From: Mucilaginibacter aurantiaciroseus
GTDB taxonomy: Bacteria; Bacteroidota; Bacteroidia; Sphingobacteriales; Sphingobacteriaceae
Reading direction: 5' to 3'
Assembly (NCBI RefSeq): GCF_024055595.1
Contig: NZ_JAMXOF010000001.1
Coordinates: forward strand, 186,001-250,000
Length of the DNA: 64,000 nt
The notes under the pieces: model-generated
Seen by the model: the letters and a program-made list of their open reading frames with translations, nothing else
The model's database searches: none
Told to the model about the DNA's origin: nothing
Shown here: positions 1-8,186 of the stretch, piece by piece
Layout of the letters: each line of letters opens with the position of its first letter
Numbering within the stretch: position 1 is the stretch's first letter
Translations under genes and position numbers: made by a program

Positions 1-861
1 TATAGCATCAAACCCAATGTAAGCGAAGAAAACCCCCGATACGCCTTTCATCACCCCACCAAAACCGTTTGGTAAAAATGGGTGCCAGTTAGCCGGTGTA
101 ACGTAAAAAAAGCCTATCACAATAACCACTAATACAATGGCGATTTTTAAATAAACCATGGCGTTGGTAGCCTTTTTGGTTTCGCGGATGCCAATGTAAA
201 CCAAGTAGGTTATGGCGCATACTATGGCCAACGCGGGGATATTGGCGATTAGTTTGATATTGCCTATCATGGGCGCTGTGGTCCATGCCAGGGCATTTTC
301 TTTTAACGTATCTGTAATGGCACCAAGGTTATGGCTTACGGTTAATTTCGTCACTTCTTCGTGTGCCCTAAATGCCGACAGGTAATCGGTATATAAAAAT
401 TTAGGCATGTGGATGCTAAAGCCCTCCAGCAGGTTCACAAAATATTTACTCCAGGATATGGCTACCGCGATGTTGCCGATGGCATATTCCATCAGTAGAT
501 CCCAGCCAATTATCCAGGCAATTAATTCGCCAAAAGTGGCGTAAGCATAGGTGTAAGCGCTGCCTGCAACGGGTATGCGTGATGCAAATTCTGCATAACA
601 CAGGGCAGAAAACCCGCAGGTAACGGCTGTGATGATGAATAATATACTAACCCCCGGCCCGCCCTGGAACGAGGCTTCGCCGATGGTAGAGAAGATACCT
701 GCGCCAACAACGGCGGCAATCCCCATTAGGGTTAAATCCTTAACATTTAGCGCTTTTTCGAGTTGGGAGGCGCTGCCCGGGTGTTCACTATCACTAAATC
801 CGCTGGCTACATCGGCCAAAATTTTAGAAACAGATTTTCTGCGAAATATACTCTTAGACAT
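1..861 (-). CDS. APC-family amino acid permease (3' end beyond window)
   Basis: The gene reads leftwards from an ATG at 861 and stays open to base 1, so only the N-terminal 287 residues are visible. After a soluble N-terminus of about 45 residues, several hydrophobic helices follow. The first carries the stretch GIAAVVGAGIFSTIG, the glycine-rich TM1 signature of the amino acid-polyamine-organocation superfamily. Later segments (YAEFASRIPVAGSAYTYAY and the GW/LLMEYAIGN helix) match the cationic amino acid transporter branch. It is expected to be an inner-membrane uptake system for amino acids; the substrate cannot be read from the sequence. A TAnnTTTG box lies about 30 bp upstream, back to back with that of the PAP2 gene. 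Confidence 0.85.
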   Translation of the reverse strand, partial: MSKSIFRRKSVSKILADVASGFSDSEHPGSASQLEKALNVKDLTLMGIAAVVGAGIFSTIGEASFQGGPGVSILFIITAVTCGFSALCYAEFASRIPVAGSAYTYAYATFGELIAWIIGWDLLMEYAIGNIAVAISWSKYFVNLLEGFSIHMPKFLYTDYLSAFRAHEEVTKLTVSHNLGAITDTLKENALAWTTAPMIGNIKLIANIPALAIVCAITYLVYIGIRETKKATNAMVYLKIAIVLVVIVIGFFYVTPANWHPFLPNGFGGVMKGVSGVFFAYIGFDAI

Positions 862-890
862 GTATTTTAATCAGTTTGATCTTTCCAAAC

Positions 891-898
891 CAAACATA
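891..898 (-). promoter_or_regulatory. TAnnTTTG -7 element for the amino acid permease
   Basis: The minus strand reads TATGTTTG, a full match to the Bacteroidota sigma-A -7 consensus, 29 bp before the permease ATG. No clear TTTG -33 box is seen. Confidence 0.5.
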
Positions 899-928
899 AC
901 CATTTTTTTGCATTGAAAAAGTATATGC

Positions 929-936
929 TAACTTTG
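929..936 (+). promoter_or_regulatory. TAnnTTTG -7 element for the PAP2 gene
   Basis: TAACTTTG with a TTTG at 907-910 (18-bp spacer) fits the Bacteroidota promoter. It lies only 6 bp before the ATG at 943 and inside the longer TTG-initiated frame, which argues for the shorter start and a near-leaderless mRNA. Confidence 0.6.
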
Positions 937-942
937 GCAACG

Positions 943-1602
943 ATGAATGCAGGCGCTAAAGATGTTTTACACAAAATACGATACCTTTTTATCCCTTACA
1001 TAACCCTGTTATGTGCCTGCCTGGTGATCAAATTGCTCTTCACCCGGACGGAGATCTTCTTCGCTGTGAACGGCATCCACAGCGATTTTGCCGACGCTAT
1101 TGAACCATACATCACCCACATTGGCGATGGGTATACGGTTATAGCACTCTCTCTAATTTTTGCGCTGTTCAACTACCGCGCATCTTTCCTGATCATCACC
1201 AGTTACGCCTTAACGGCTATAACGGCGCAAATTTTAAAGTTTAGTTTTGATATGCCGAGGCCAAGGGTTTATTTTGAAGATCAACTCGATAAAATTCACT
1301 TTGTGAAGGGGCTATACATTTTGGCGGTACACAGTTTCCCATCCGGGCATACGGTAACGGCATTTTCGGTAGGGGTGGTTATCACTTACCTGGCCAAGAA
1401 TAAAAGCTGGGGCATGCTGCTGTTTTTTGTGGCGGTGATGGTAGGTTACTCGCGCATGTACCTGAGCCAGCATTTTTTTGAGGATGTAACGGTGGGCTCG
1501 GTAGTAGGCGTTTTTATAACGCTGGCATGGTTAACCTTTATCGACCGTAAAAAATTTATAAACAGCCCCCGTTGGGATTGGGGACTGCTTACAAAGCCTT
1601 AA
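943..1602 (+). CDS. PAP2-family membrane phosphatase
   Basis: A 219-residue integral membrane protein with about five hydrophobic segments. It has the three phosphatase motifs of the type 2 phosphatidic acid phosphatase superfamily: K99 with RP at 106-107, PSGH at 133-136, and SR at 170-171 followed by H177 and D181. The two histidines are the expected nucleophile and acid/base. Such enzymes dephosphorylate lipid phosphates (phosphatidate, undecaprenyl diphosphate or lipid A) at the outer face of the inner membrane; the exact substrate is not known. The frame could begin at a TTG at 913, but a promoter element covers 929-936, so the ATG at 943 is preferred. Confidence 0.85.
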   Translation: MNAGAKDVLHKIRYLFIPYITLLCACLVIKLLFTRTEIFFAVNGIHSDFADAIEPYITHIGDGYTVIALSLIFALFNYRASFLIITSYALTAITAQILKFSFDMPRPRVYFEDQLDKIHFVKGLYILAVHSFPSGHTVTAFSVGVVITYLAKNKSWGMLLFFVAVMVGYSRMYLSQHFFEDVTVGSVVGVFITLAWLTFIDRKKFINSPRWDWGLLTKP

Positions 1603-1603
1603 G

Positions 1604-2260
1604 TTACGCTTCTTCGCGCTCTTTCTTTTTTTTGCGGATAACTACCACGACAATTATGATAACGATCAGCGGTACGCCGCCAAACAAGCCATACATAACT
1701 GCCGGCGATAAACCATTACTCATAGATAGGTATTGGTCGGTACGTTTCAATTCCGGCGATACTTTGATGGAACCCGAGTAAGCTTTATATTCCTCATTCA
1801 CTACATCTTTCCTTAACTCTTCGTAGTAATACTCAAAAGTATAGGTAACATCTTGCGTGTAAATAATAATGAAGTTACGCTCCTGCAGGCCCGCGCCCTG
1901 GTCGGTTTCCAGTGTAAAGGTTTTGGCTTTTAAGTGGCCGATGGTAGTATCGCGCACGTTTTGGGTGCTACCATCTGCCTGGCCTTTTATGCCTTTGATA
2001 TAATCTTGCAGTACTTTATTTAAGTCGCGTTCCTTTTTTAGCGGCTCGTTGTTATTGGCATTTGGTGCGCGGATAACCACCATGTAACCATAAGAACCAT
2101 TACCGGAATAAATGGATTGGCCCAGGGTATCTTTCTTTATATATTTCTCCGGAAGGGAGATGGTAACCAGGCTATCTATCTTAACCGGCTTTAATGGGAT
2201 CTGTGCAAATGCGGCAGTTGCCAACAGTATTATGCTAAACAACACAAGTATCTTTTTCAT
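1604..2260 (-). CDS. Exported protein with C-terminal membrane anchor, unknown function
   Basis: 218 residues. A signal peptide covers about residues 1-19 (cleavage after AFAQ). A hydrophilic periplasmic or surface part of about 165 residues follows. A strongly hydrophobic helix at about 190-208 (VPLIVIIIVVVVIRKKKK) ends in a basic tail, so the protein is probably a bitopic membrane protein facing the periplasm. I do not recognise a family. Its stop lies one base from the stop of the convergent PAP2 gene, so the two share a terminus without an obvious terminator. Confidence 0.75.
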   Translation of the reverse strand: MKKILVLFSIILLATAAFAQIPLKPVKIDSLVTISLPEKYIKKDTLGQSIYSGNGSYGYMVVIRAPNANNNEPLKKERDLNKVLQDYIKGIKGQADGSTQNVRDTTIGHLKAKTFTLETDQGAGLQERNFIIIYTQDVTYTFEYYYEELRKDVVNEEYKAYSGSIKVSPELKRTDQYLSMSNGLSPAVMYGLFGGVPLIVIIIVVVVIRKKKKEREEA

Positions 2261-2446
2261 ATATTATAAAACTTAAAAAACACATATAAGTTTTAATATA
2301 TTAAAAAGTAACGGGTTGCGCGTATCTGTAAATAGCTTATATACTGAGTTTTACCATAGTCGTTCTGCTGTGCTATTGAAGCAGCATCTGGCATTACAAG
2401 CAGGGTCTCTTTTCAGAATATCCTGCGAAAACATTATAGAACAGGC

Positions 2447-2477
2447 AAAAAAAAGCCCTCTCGGGTTGGAGAGGGCT
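2447..2477 (-). terminator. Rho-independent terminator of the M3 peptidase gene
   Basis: Perfect 9-bp arms 2454-2462 and 2469-2477 (AGCCCTCTC / GAGAGGGCT) with a 6-nt loop, followed on the minus strand by a run of Ts, 11 bp past the peptidase stop. Confidence 0.9.
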
Positions 2478-2487
2478 GATGGTACTT

Positions 2488-4188
2488 TTAAATCTTATCC
2501 ATTTCGGCTTTTACAAATTCGGCCAGTTCTTTGACATAGCCCGCGCTGAAATCAAATTTGATACCGGCGGTTTCGTAAATTTCGGTAATGGTTTTGGTGT
2601 AACCCAGTTTTAAGGCTTCCAGGTATTGCTGCAGGCCTTTTTCGGGGTTCTCTTTGTAGTTTTTCCAAACGGCTATGGCGCCAAGCTGGGCCATGCCGTA
2701 TTCGATGTAGTAAAACGGCACTTCAAAAATGTGCAGTTGTTTTTGCCACAGGTTTTGCCCGGCTTGCGGGTGCTCGCTCCAATCGGCAAAGCCTGCCCCA
2801 AATGGTTCGTAGATCTTTAACCAGGCCTCGGTGCGCTCGGCATCGGTATGGTTCGGGTTGGTATAGATCCAGTGTTGAAACTGATCTACCACGGCAACCC
2901 ATGGCAGAGTTTTCAATACATCAAATAACTGATCGCGTTTAGCGCGTTTCAGGTCTTCCTCGTTATCAAAAAACACATCCCAGTTATCCATTGATATCAA
3001 CTCCATAGACATGGAAGCCAGTTCGGCAACCTCGCTTGGGCAGTGTTTAAAATCGTTTAGTTCCAGGTCGGCAGTCAGGAAGGTGTGTACCGCGTGGCCT
3101 CCCTCGTGCACCATAGTGGTAAGGTCGCGAAAGGTATTAGCCGAGTTCATGAAGATGAATGGCGCGCCCGTTTCAGATAGCGGGTAATTATAACCACCCG
3201 GCGCTTTGCCTTTACGGCTTTCCACATCAAACAGGTTGTTATCTTTCATGATCTCTAAACGCTCGCCCAGGTAACGGTTGATGTTGCTGAAACATTGGAT
3301 AGATTTCTCTACCAGCTCGGCACCGCTGTTAAACGGTTTCAAAGCAGGTTTGCCCGAAATATCAACATCCATATCCCATGGCTTTAAAGCATCGAGACCT
3401 AAAGCTTCTTTGCGTTTTTCGGCCTGCTCGCGCAGGATGGGTACGATCTCGGTTTCGATAGCCGCGTGGAAAGCGTAGCAATCCTGCGGGGTGTAATCAA
3501 AACGGCCAAGCGCCTGGAACATGTAATCCCTAAAGTTCTCAAACCCGGCATTCAAAGCCACGTTATGGCGAAGGGCACGCAGGTGATCGAATAGGGTATC
3601 CAGCACTGTTTTTTCCTGCAAACGGCGGGCGGTGATTTTTTCCCAAACTTCCTGCCTTTTGCTACGGTCGGTATCTTTCAGGAAAACAGAAGCCTGTTCC
3701 AATGTATATTCTTTTTCGCCGATGTGCACGCTCATGGCGCCGGTTATCGACTGGTATTTTTGCTGCTCCACCTGGATCTCGGTTTGCAATGGAATGTTCT
3801 CCTCGCGGAAAAGCTCCAGAGATTTTTTCACCGCGCGCAGCATAATGTAAAATTTCTCCTCATTCAACTGGTCTACAAACTCGCTGTTAACCAGTTTTTT
3901 GTTTAGCTCGTTATTGTAGGGCGCGGTTTGTGGTTCTATCTCGGTAGCAAAGTACTGGAAACTTGCCAACAGTTCTTCGCTGTTGGTATCACAGGTCATG
4001 CGAATGTAGCGCCATGCAAAATCCTCTTCGAGCGCGGCTTGTAATTCGCTGCCATCTTTAAGCCATTGCTCTAACTCTTCAACAGAATTGATAGAGCGGT
4101 TAAGCAGTTCTTTGTATATCGGTTCCAGCGTTTCCCATTTAATTTCAAGGTCGGCAGGGATGTAGGTTCTTGTTTTTTTGTGGATCAT
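2488..4188 (-). CDS. pepF: M3-family oligoendopeptidase
   Basis: 566 residues, matching the usual 560-600 of M3 oligoendopeptidases. The zinc site HEGGHAVHTF (HExxH) is present in the C-terminal half, with a further acidic cluster (ELISMDNWDVFF) downstream as expected for the third ligand helix. No signal peptide is present, so it acts in the cytoplasm, degrading short peptides. It is transcribed alone: a short interspersed repeat lies just before its start and a strong terminator just after its stop. The family call is firm; the symbol pepF is by similarity to the oligoendopeptidase F group. Confidence 0.9.
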   Translation of the reverse strand: MIHKKTRTYIPADLEIKWETLEPIYKELLNRSINSVEELEQWLKDGSELQAALEEDFAWRYIRMTCDTNSEELLASFQYFATEIEPQTAPYNNELNKKLVNSEFVDQLNEEKFYIMLRAVKKSLELFREENIPLQTEIQVEQQKYQSITGAMSVHIGEKEYTLEQASVFLKDTDRSKRQEVWEKITARRLQEKTVLDTLFDHLRALRHNVALNAGFENFRDYMFQALGRFDYTPQDCYAFHAAIETEIVPILREQAEKRKEALGLDALKPWDMDVDISGKPALKPFNSGAELVEKSIQCFSNINRYLGERLEIMKDNNLFDVESRKGKAPGGYNYPLSETGAPFIFMNSANTFRDLTTMVHEGGHAVHTFLTADLELNDFKHCPSEVAELASMSMELISMDNWDVFFDNEEDLKRAKRDQLFDVLKTLPWVAVVDQFQHWIYTNPNHTDAERTEAWLKIYEPFGAGFADWSEHPQAGQNLWQKQLHIFEVPFYYIEYGMAQLGAIAVWKNYKENPEKGLQQYLEALKLGYTKTITEIYETAGIKFDFSAGYVKELAEFVKAEMDKI

Positions 4189-4194
4189 ATAATT

Positions 4195-4230
4195 GATCTG
4201 CAGATGTGCAGATATGCAAATGTGCAGATT
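4195..4230 (+). repeat. Interspersed micro-repeat, GCAGATGTGC type, copy 1
   Basis: An internally periodic 36-bp sequence (about 9-bp steps: GATCTGCAG, ATGTGCAG, ATATGCAA, ATGTGCAG). Related copies lie at 19736-19775 and, inverted, at 43071-43106. It stands between the peptidase start and the end of the next gene. Confidence 0.7.
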
Positions 4231-4274
4231 ATTTGGGAAGATGGAAAGACGGTAAGCCGTAAAGATGTTATAAA

Positions 4275-4333
4275 AAAAAAGTCCGAAAGCTTTTATCTTT
4301 TGGACTTCCCAACTTCTGCGGACTTTCGGACTT
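4275..4333 (-). terminator. Terminator of the SDR gene with alternative hairpins
   Basis: On the minus strand AAGTCCGAAAG (4323-4333) can pair perfectly with 4279-4289. A nearer copy, AAGTCCAAAAG, can pair with the same 3' arm with one mismatch. Both are followed by a T run. The outer arm overlaps the stop codon of the SDR gene. Confidence 0.75.
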
Positions 4334-5261
4334 ATTCCGGTTTATATATCGTCCTCGCAACCTCTTTTACCCCATCCTCATAACTGGTGGGTTTAAAATT
4401 AAAGGCCTTTTCAAACTTATCGCTGTTGAAGATATAGTCATGATCTGTCTGGTAATACATTTCTACTGTGCCGGCAATGAGTTTGTCAAATAACCCAAGG
4501 ATCCACAGCATAAACTTAGGCACCCGCATAAATTTAGGTTTAACGCCATAAATACGTGCGGCAAGTTCTAAAAACTGCTGCCCTTTCATCACCGGGGCGG
4601 TTGGCAGGTGCCAGATCTGGTTGTCGCTTTCGGGGTGCTGGCCCAGCAGGTGCATGGCGCGGCCTGCATCGGGGATGTAGATGAAATTATGCAGCTTGTT
4701 TGGGTTGCCCATCCACTGCGCGATTTGCTTTTTGGCGTATTTGGATAGTACCATCATATCTAAAAAAGCATTGGTGCTGGTAGTGCCGTAAAAATCCGGC
4801 GCGCGGGCTATAGTGGCGTTGAGTGTGCCGGCGTTAACCTCTTTCATAATGGTATCGGCAATGGCGGCACGTACTTTGCCCTTTTCACTGATGGGGTTGT
4901 AGGGCGTATCCTCTTTCATGGGGCCGTTAACCAGGCCATACATGTATACGTTATCAAAGAATATCAGCCTCGCGTTATTCTCTTTGGTCGCCTTGATAAC
5001 GTTTTGGATCACAATAGGCCATTGCTCGCGCCATATGTCGGCATCATAAACTAAACCTACGCACAGGTAAATAATGGTTGAGCCCTGGGCAGCTTCCTGT
5101 ACCTGTTTGTAATCTAACAGGTCTGCTTTGCGCCAGGTTAGGTTGTTGCCTTGTATATCTATTGGGCGGCGACTAACCAATCTTACCGATTCATTATTCT
5201 TTAAAAATTCGTTGGTTAGCGCGTTTGCTACCGGCCCGCCGGCTCCTAATATGGTGTGCAT
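4332..5261 (-). CDS. NAD(P)-binding SDR protein (epimerase/dehydratase type)
   Basis: 309 residues with an N-terminal Rossmann fold. The dinucleotide-binding loop is at residues 6-12 as GAGGPVA, a variant of the extended-SDR GxxGxxG. YMYGLVNGPMKED sits near the usual YxxxK region, and an EDTPYNP stretch is typical of NAD-dependent epimerase-like proteins. No membrane segment or signal is present. The substrate is unknown. The altered glycine motif suggests an atypical SDR that may act as a reductase or NAD(P)H sensor. It is a single-gene unit with its own promoter-like box and terminator. Confidence 0.75.
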   Translation of the reverse strand: MHTILGAGGPVANALTNEFLKNNESVRLVSRRPIDIQGNNLTWRKADLLDYKQVQEAAQGSTIIYLCVGLVYDADIWREQWPIVIQNVIKATKENNARLIFFDNVYMYGLVNGPMKEDTPYNPISEKGKVRAAIADTIMKEVNAGTLNATIARAPDFYGTTSTNAFLDMMVLSKYAKKQIAQWMGNPNKLHNFIYIPDAGRAMHLLGQHPESDNQIWHLPTAPVMKGQQFLELAARIYGVKPKFMRVPKFMLWILGLFDKLIAGTVEMYYQTDHDYIFNSDKFEKAFNFKPTSYEDGVKEVARTIYKPE

Positions 5262-5286
5262 AATGTTTTCGTTTTGATGTATAGTA

Positions 5287-5294
5287 CAAATGTA
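5287..5294 (-). promoter_or_regulatory. TAnnTTTG -7 element for the SDR gene
   Basis: The minus strand reads TACATTTG, 25 bp before the ATG. A TTTG lies at 5311-5314 on the minus strand, with a slightly short 16-bp spacer. Confidence 0.55.
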
Positions 5295-5336
5295 CGGTAA
5301 CCTTGAAAATCAAAACGTTAACAAAAGATAAGAAAA

Positions 5337-5432
5337 GCCCCCTCTATATCTCCCCGGTAGGAGAAACTTTAAATATAGAAGGCAATAAAGTTGTATGAAA
5401 GTCCTCCCTTCCGAGGAGGATTAGGAGGGGCT
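5337..5432. repeat. Inverted pair of the AGCCCCCTC repeat (PPTGG-type)
   Basis: Two copies of a roughly 35-bp repeat face each other: AGCCCCCTCTATATCTCCCC onward at 5337-5372, and its divergent inverse at 5398-5432. The pair can form a long hairpin, followed on the minus strand by a T-rich stretch, so it may also terminate the crp operon. The same family lies inside leuS (30897-30942) and upstream of leuS (31869-31904). The second copy supplies the last codons and the TAA stop of the crp-like gene. Confidence 0.8.
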
Positions 5433-6029
5433 TAATATCCTCTTCCTTATCCTTGAAAGCGATACCGGCGTTATCCCTAAAAAGTTGGCGATGTAATGTT
5501 GTGGTATGCGCTGCAAAACATCTTTGCCGGTTTGCAGGAGTTTTAGGTACCGTTCTTCGGGTGTTTCGGTTAGGAAGGATGTTACGCGGTCTTCGTAGCA
5601 CATCAGGTAATGCTCGGCCACCAGGCGGCCAAAGCGTTCCATTTTGTAGGCCAGCATGGGGTTGTTGAGCATGGCATCCATGTTTTTCCTGTTGATGAGG
5701 ATGATGGTGCTGGGTTCCAGCGCTTGTATGTAATTAATGGCAGGCTCACCCGTAAGGAAACTTTTGTAGGAGCTTGCCAGTTCGTTCTCGAAACTGAAGT
5801 AGCCCGTAATTTCGTTACCATCTATGATGTTATAATAACGAACAGATCCGCTGAGAATAAAGCCGAAGTAATTACAAACCTTGCCTGCTTCAGCAAAATG
5901 CTGTTTCTTTTTATAATGCGATACCTGTAAATGTTGGATAAACACGATCCACTCGGCCTCGTTAAACGTAACGTAGGGCGTAATGCGCTCACGAAACTGG
6001 TTTAACTGTGCCTGTGTTAGCGCATCCAT
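5421..6029 (-). CDS. Crp/Fnr-family transcriptional regulator
   Basis: 202 residues. The N-terminal part (about 30-120) is a cyclic-nucleotide-binding-type beta barrel (HFAEAGKVCNYFGFILSGSVRYY). The C-terminal winged helix includes PQHYIANFLGITPVSLSRIR, the recognition region common to Bacteroidota Crp-like proteins. No FNR-type cysteine cluster is seen, so an oxygen sensor is unlikely; the ligand is unknown. The start overlaps the end of ubiA by 13 bp, so the gene is the last of an engB-ubiA-crp operon. The final SPS residues and the stop codon come from an interspersed repeat, so the natural C-terminus has probably been replaced. Confidence 0.88.
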   Translation of the reverse strand: MDALTQAQLNQFRERITPYVTFNEAEWIVFIQHLQVSHYKKKQHFAEAGKVCNYFGFILSGSVRYYNIIDGNEITGYFSFENELASSYKSFLTGEPAINYIQALEPSTIILINRKNMDAMLNNPMLAYKMERFGRLVAEHYLMCYEDRVTSFLTETPEERYLKLLQTGKDVLQRIPQHYIANFLGITPVSLSRIRKRILSPS

Positions 6030-6874
6030 ACCCTATCCATTAAAAAGAAGGCCGCGAATACCACGCTGGCAATGCCGTTGGTGGTCATAAAGGCGAAGGT
6101 TACCCGGCTCAGATCGTTCGGTTTTACAAGGGTATGCTGATAGATTAACATGGCGCAGAAGAATACGATGCCTATATAATATAACAACCCAACATGTGGT
6201 ATGGTAAATATCGGCATCAGCACAAATGTCGCCGAAAATACGTGCAATACAGATGATAACCTCAATGCATTAACCTTACCCAAATAAGCGGGAATGGAAT
6301 GCAGTTTTTGGTCACGGTCGAAGTCCTCATCTTGCAGGGCGTAGATAATATCAAAACCACTCACCCAGCAAAGTACCGATAGGGAGAAGAAGATAGGTGT
6401 TAACGCAAACGCACCGGTCACCACCAAATAAGCACCTATAGGGGCCAGCGATAAACCTAAGCCCAAAACCATATGGCAAAGCGCGGTAAAGCGTTTGGTA
6501 GCGCTGTAACCTAACACCACTAATAAAGCAATGGGCGACAGGTAAAAGCAAAGTGGATTAATAAACCAAGTGGTTAAGATAAACAAACCACAGTTAACCA
6601 GGGTAAAGGTTAATGCCGCCGCGGGACTAATTCTCCCTGCGGGGATGTCGCGCTGTTTGGTGCGCGGGTTTTTAGCGTCGATGTTCCTGTCCAGATAGCG
6701 GTTAAACGCCATGGCCGAGTTACGGGCAAATACCATACACAATAGCATCATCACCAGTTTTTGCCACTCAAATTTATGATCTGTAGTGGTAACCGCCAAA
6801 AAGAAGCCGATGAAGGCAAACGGCATGGCAAATATGGTGTGCGTAAACGTTACGAGAGAGAAGTATTTTTTCAT
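6017..6874 (-). CDS. ubiA: UbiA-family prenyltransferase (4-hydroxybenzoate polyprenyltransferase-like)
   Basis: 285 residues, about eight or nine membrane helices. Both magnesium-prenyl diphosphate motifs are present: N58-xxx-D62-xxx-D66 (NRYLDRNID) and the second aspartate cluster at 182-188 (DEDFDRD) followed by HSIPA. The wording is that of the UbiA/MenA-like group used for quinone synthesis. Because Bacteroidota make menaquinone, the true substrate may be a futalosine-pathway intermediate (MqnP role) rather than 4-hydroxybenzoate. It is 46 bp downstream of engB and overlaps the crp-like gene. Confidence 0.85.
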   Translation of the reverse strand: MKKYFSLVTFTHTIFAMPFAFIGFFLAVTTTDHKFEWQKLVMMLLCMVFARNSAMAFNRYLDRNIDAKNPRTKQRDIPAGRISPAAALTFTLVNCGLFILTTWFINPLCFYLSPIALLVVLGYSATKRFTALCHMVLGLGLSLAPIGAYLVVTGAFALTPIFFSLSVLCWVSGFDIIYALQDEDFDRDQKLHSIPAYLGKVNALRLSSVLHVFSATFVLMPIFTIPHVGLLYYIGIVFFCAMLIYQHTLVKPNDLSRVTFAFMTTNGIASVVFAAFFLMDRVWMR

Positions 6875-6920
6875 TGTTTAATATTGATTTCCCTCTTAAT
6901 ATGGGAGCTTATTATCTTTC

Positions 6921-7550
6921 CTACTTATAGTGCTCTTCATCAAACTCCGGTACTTCAAAACTATTGTTAATGTTACCAATAAAACCAAGTATTTCATCGC
7001 GGCCGGTATGCAGTTCGGATGAGGTTACAAAATGCTGAGGCGCTTCTTCAAAAAAGGCCAGCATCGCCTTGCGGAACTTGGCAACATTTTGGTCTGTTTT
7101 AAGGTTGCTTTGTTTATCGGCTTTGGTAAATATCAAAACAAACGGCAGGCCTTTTTCGCCCAGCCAGCTGCAAAATTCAAGATCTATTTTTTGAGGCTCC
7201 AGGCGGCTGTCAATCAGCACCATTACGCACTGCAGGCTCTCTCGCTTGTCAAGGTAGTTTTGGATGAATTTATTCCAATCGGCTTTTTTGGTTTTGGATG
7301 CACGGGCATAACCATAACCCGGCAAATCGACAATAAACCAGTTCTCGTTCACCAAAAAGTGGTTGATGAGCTGTGTTTTACCCGGCGTTTGTGATGTTTT
7401 TGCCAGCCCCTTTTTTTGAACCAGCATATTTATCAATGATGATTTACCAACGTTGCTCCGGCCAATGAAAGCATATTCGGGCTTTAAAGGCGGCGGCAGT
7501 TTAGATACCTGGGTATTGCTGCAAATAAAGTCGGCAGATTTTATGATCAT
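6921..7550 (-). CDS. engB: Ribosome biogenesis GTPase EngB/YsxC
   Basis: 209 residues, normal for this family. The G motifs are in order: G1 GRSNVGKSS (30-38), G2/TPGKT (55-59), G3 DLPGYG (75-80), G4 TKAD (142-145) and G5 near SSELHTG. EngB is an essential GTPase in large-subunit assembly. It is the first gene of the engB-ubiA-crp unit. A -7 box ends only 4 bp before the ATG, so the transcript is probably leaderless. Slightly longer at the C-terminus than E. coli YihA. Confidence 0.95.
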   Translation of the reverse strand: MIIKSADFICSNTQVSKLPPPLKPEYAFIGRSNVGKSSLINMLVQKKGLAKTSQTPGKTQLINHFLVNENWFIVDLPGYGYARASKTKKADWNKFIQNYLDKRESLQCVMVLIDSRLEPQKIDLEFCSWLGEKGLPFVLIFTKADKQSNLKTDQNVAKFRKAMLAFFEEAPQHFVTSSELHTGRDEILGFIGNINNSFEVPEFDEEHYK

Positions 7551-7554
7551 ACTG

Positions 7555-7562
7555 CAAAGGTA
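7555..7562 (-). promoter_or_regulatory. TAnnTTTG -7 element for engB
   Basis: The minus strand reads TACCTTTG followed by CAGT and then the ATG. The usual -7 to start distance puts the transcription start at or next to the start codon. Confidence 0.6.
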
Positions 7563-7573
7563 GGGTATTATGT

Positions 7574-7688
7574 TGAAAGGTTGTAAAGTTGGAATGTTAT
7601 GACAAGCTCAAAGTAAATGTTTAAACATCTTTTACTTATTACTGATACAAACAACAGTCCAACCTTGTAACTTTACAACATTTAAACA
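7574..7688. repeat. Inverted micro-repeat pair (AACTTTACAAC type)
   Basis: GTTGTAAAGTT at 7580-7590 is the exact inverse of AACTTTACAAC at 7669-7679, and similarity extends outwards (CCAAC, CATTTAAACAT). The pair fills the space between the divergent engB and VOC genes. Confidence 0.55.
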
Positions 7689-7696
7689 TGTAGTTT

Positions 7697-8185
7697 ATGA
7701 GCGATTATAAGATCCCGGCGCAAACCCGCATTGGCCATGTACATTTAAAAGTAAGCGATCTGCAAAAATCGATGGCCTTTTATTGCGACCTGCTGGGTTT
7801 TGAATTGGTAACCATGTACGGCGACCAGGCGGCGTTTATCTCTGCCGGGGGGTATCATCACCATATAGGGTTAAACACCTGGCAAAGTAAAGGTGCGCCA
7901 CCCGCGCCGCAATATGCTCCGGGCTTGTTCCATACAGCTATATTATATCCTGAAAGAAAAGACCTTGCAGCTATTTTAAAGCGACTGATAGATAATGAAT
8001 ACCCGCTTACCGGCGCGTCAGACCATGGCGTATCCGAAGCCCTTTACCTGGATGACCCGGATGGTAACGGCGTTGAATTGTATTGGGACAGGCCAAAAGA
8101 TAAATGGCCAACCGATGAGCATGGCAATTTAACCATGTACACCCGCCAGCTGGGTTTCCCTGGATTGTTAGCTTTACTTCAATAG
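7697..8185 (+). CDS. VOC/glyoxalase-family protein
   Basis: 162 residues. It begins with IGHVHLKVSDLQKSMAFYC, the first beta-alpha unit of the vicinal oxygen chelate fold with a metal-ligand histidine. It ends with YLDDPDGNGVELYWDRP, giving the conserved glutamate ligand. This wording fits the ring-cleavage dioxygenase (catechol-2,3-dioxygenase-like, CatE) side of the family rather than classical glyoxalase I. The protein is cytosolic and the substrate unknown. Its stop is one base from that of the convergent hydrolase. Confidence 0.85.
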   Translation: MSDYKIPAQTRIGHVHLKVSDLQKSMAFYCDLLGFELVTMYGDQAAFISAGGYHHHIGLNTWQSKGAPPAPQYAPGLFHTAILYPERKDLAAILKRLIDNEYPLTGASDHGVSEALYLDDPDGNGVELYWDRPKDKWPTDEHGNLTMYTRQLGFPGLLALLQ

Positions 8186-8186
8186 G

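Noticed and set aside
913-942. TTG start of the PAP2 gene at 913
   Set aside because: The TAACTTTG promoter element lies inside this extension, so the ATG at 943 is preferred.
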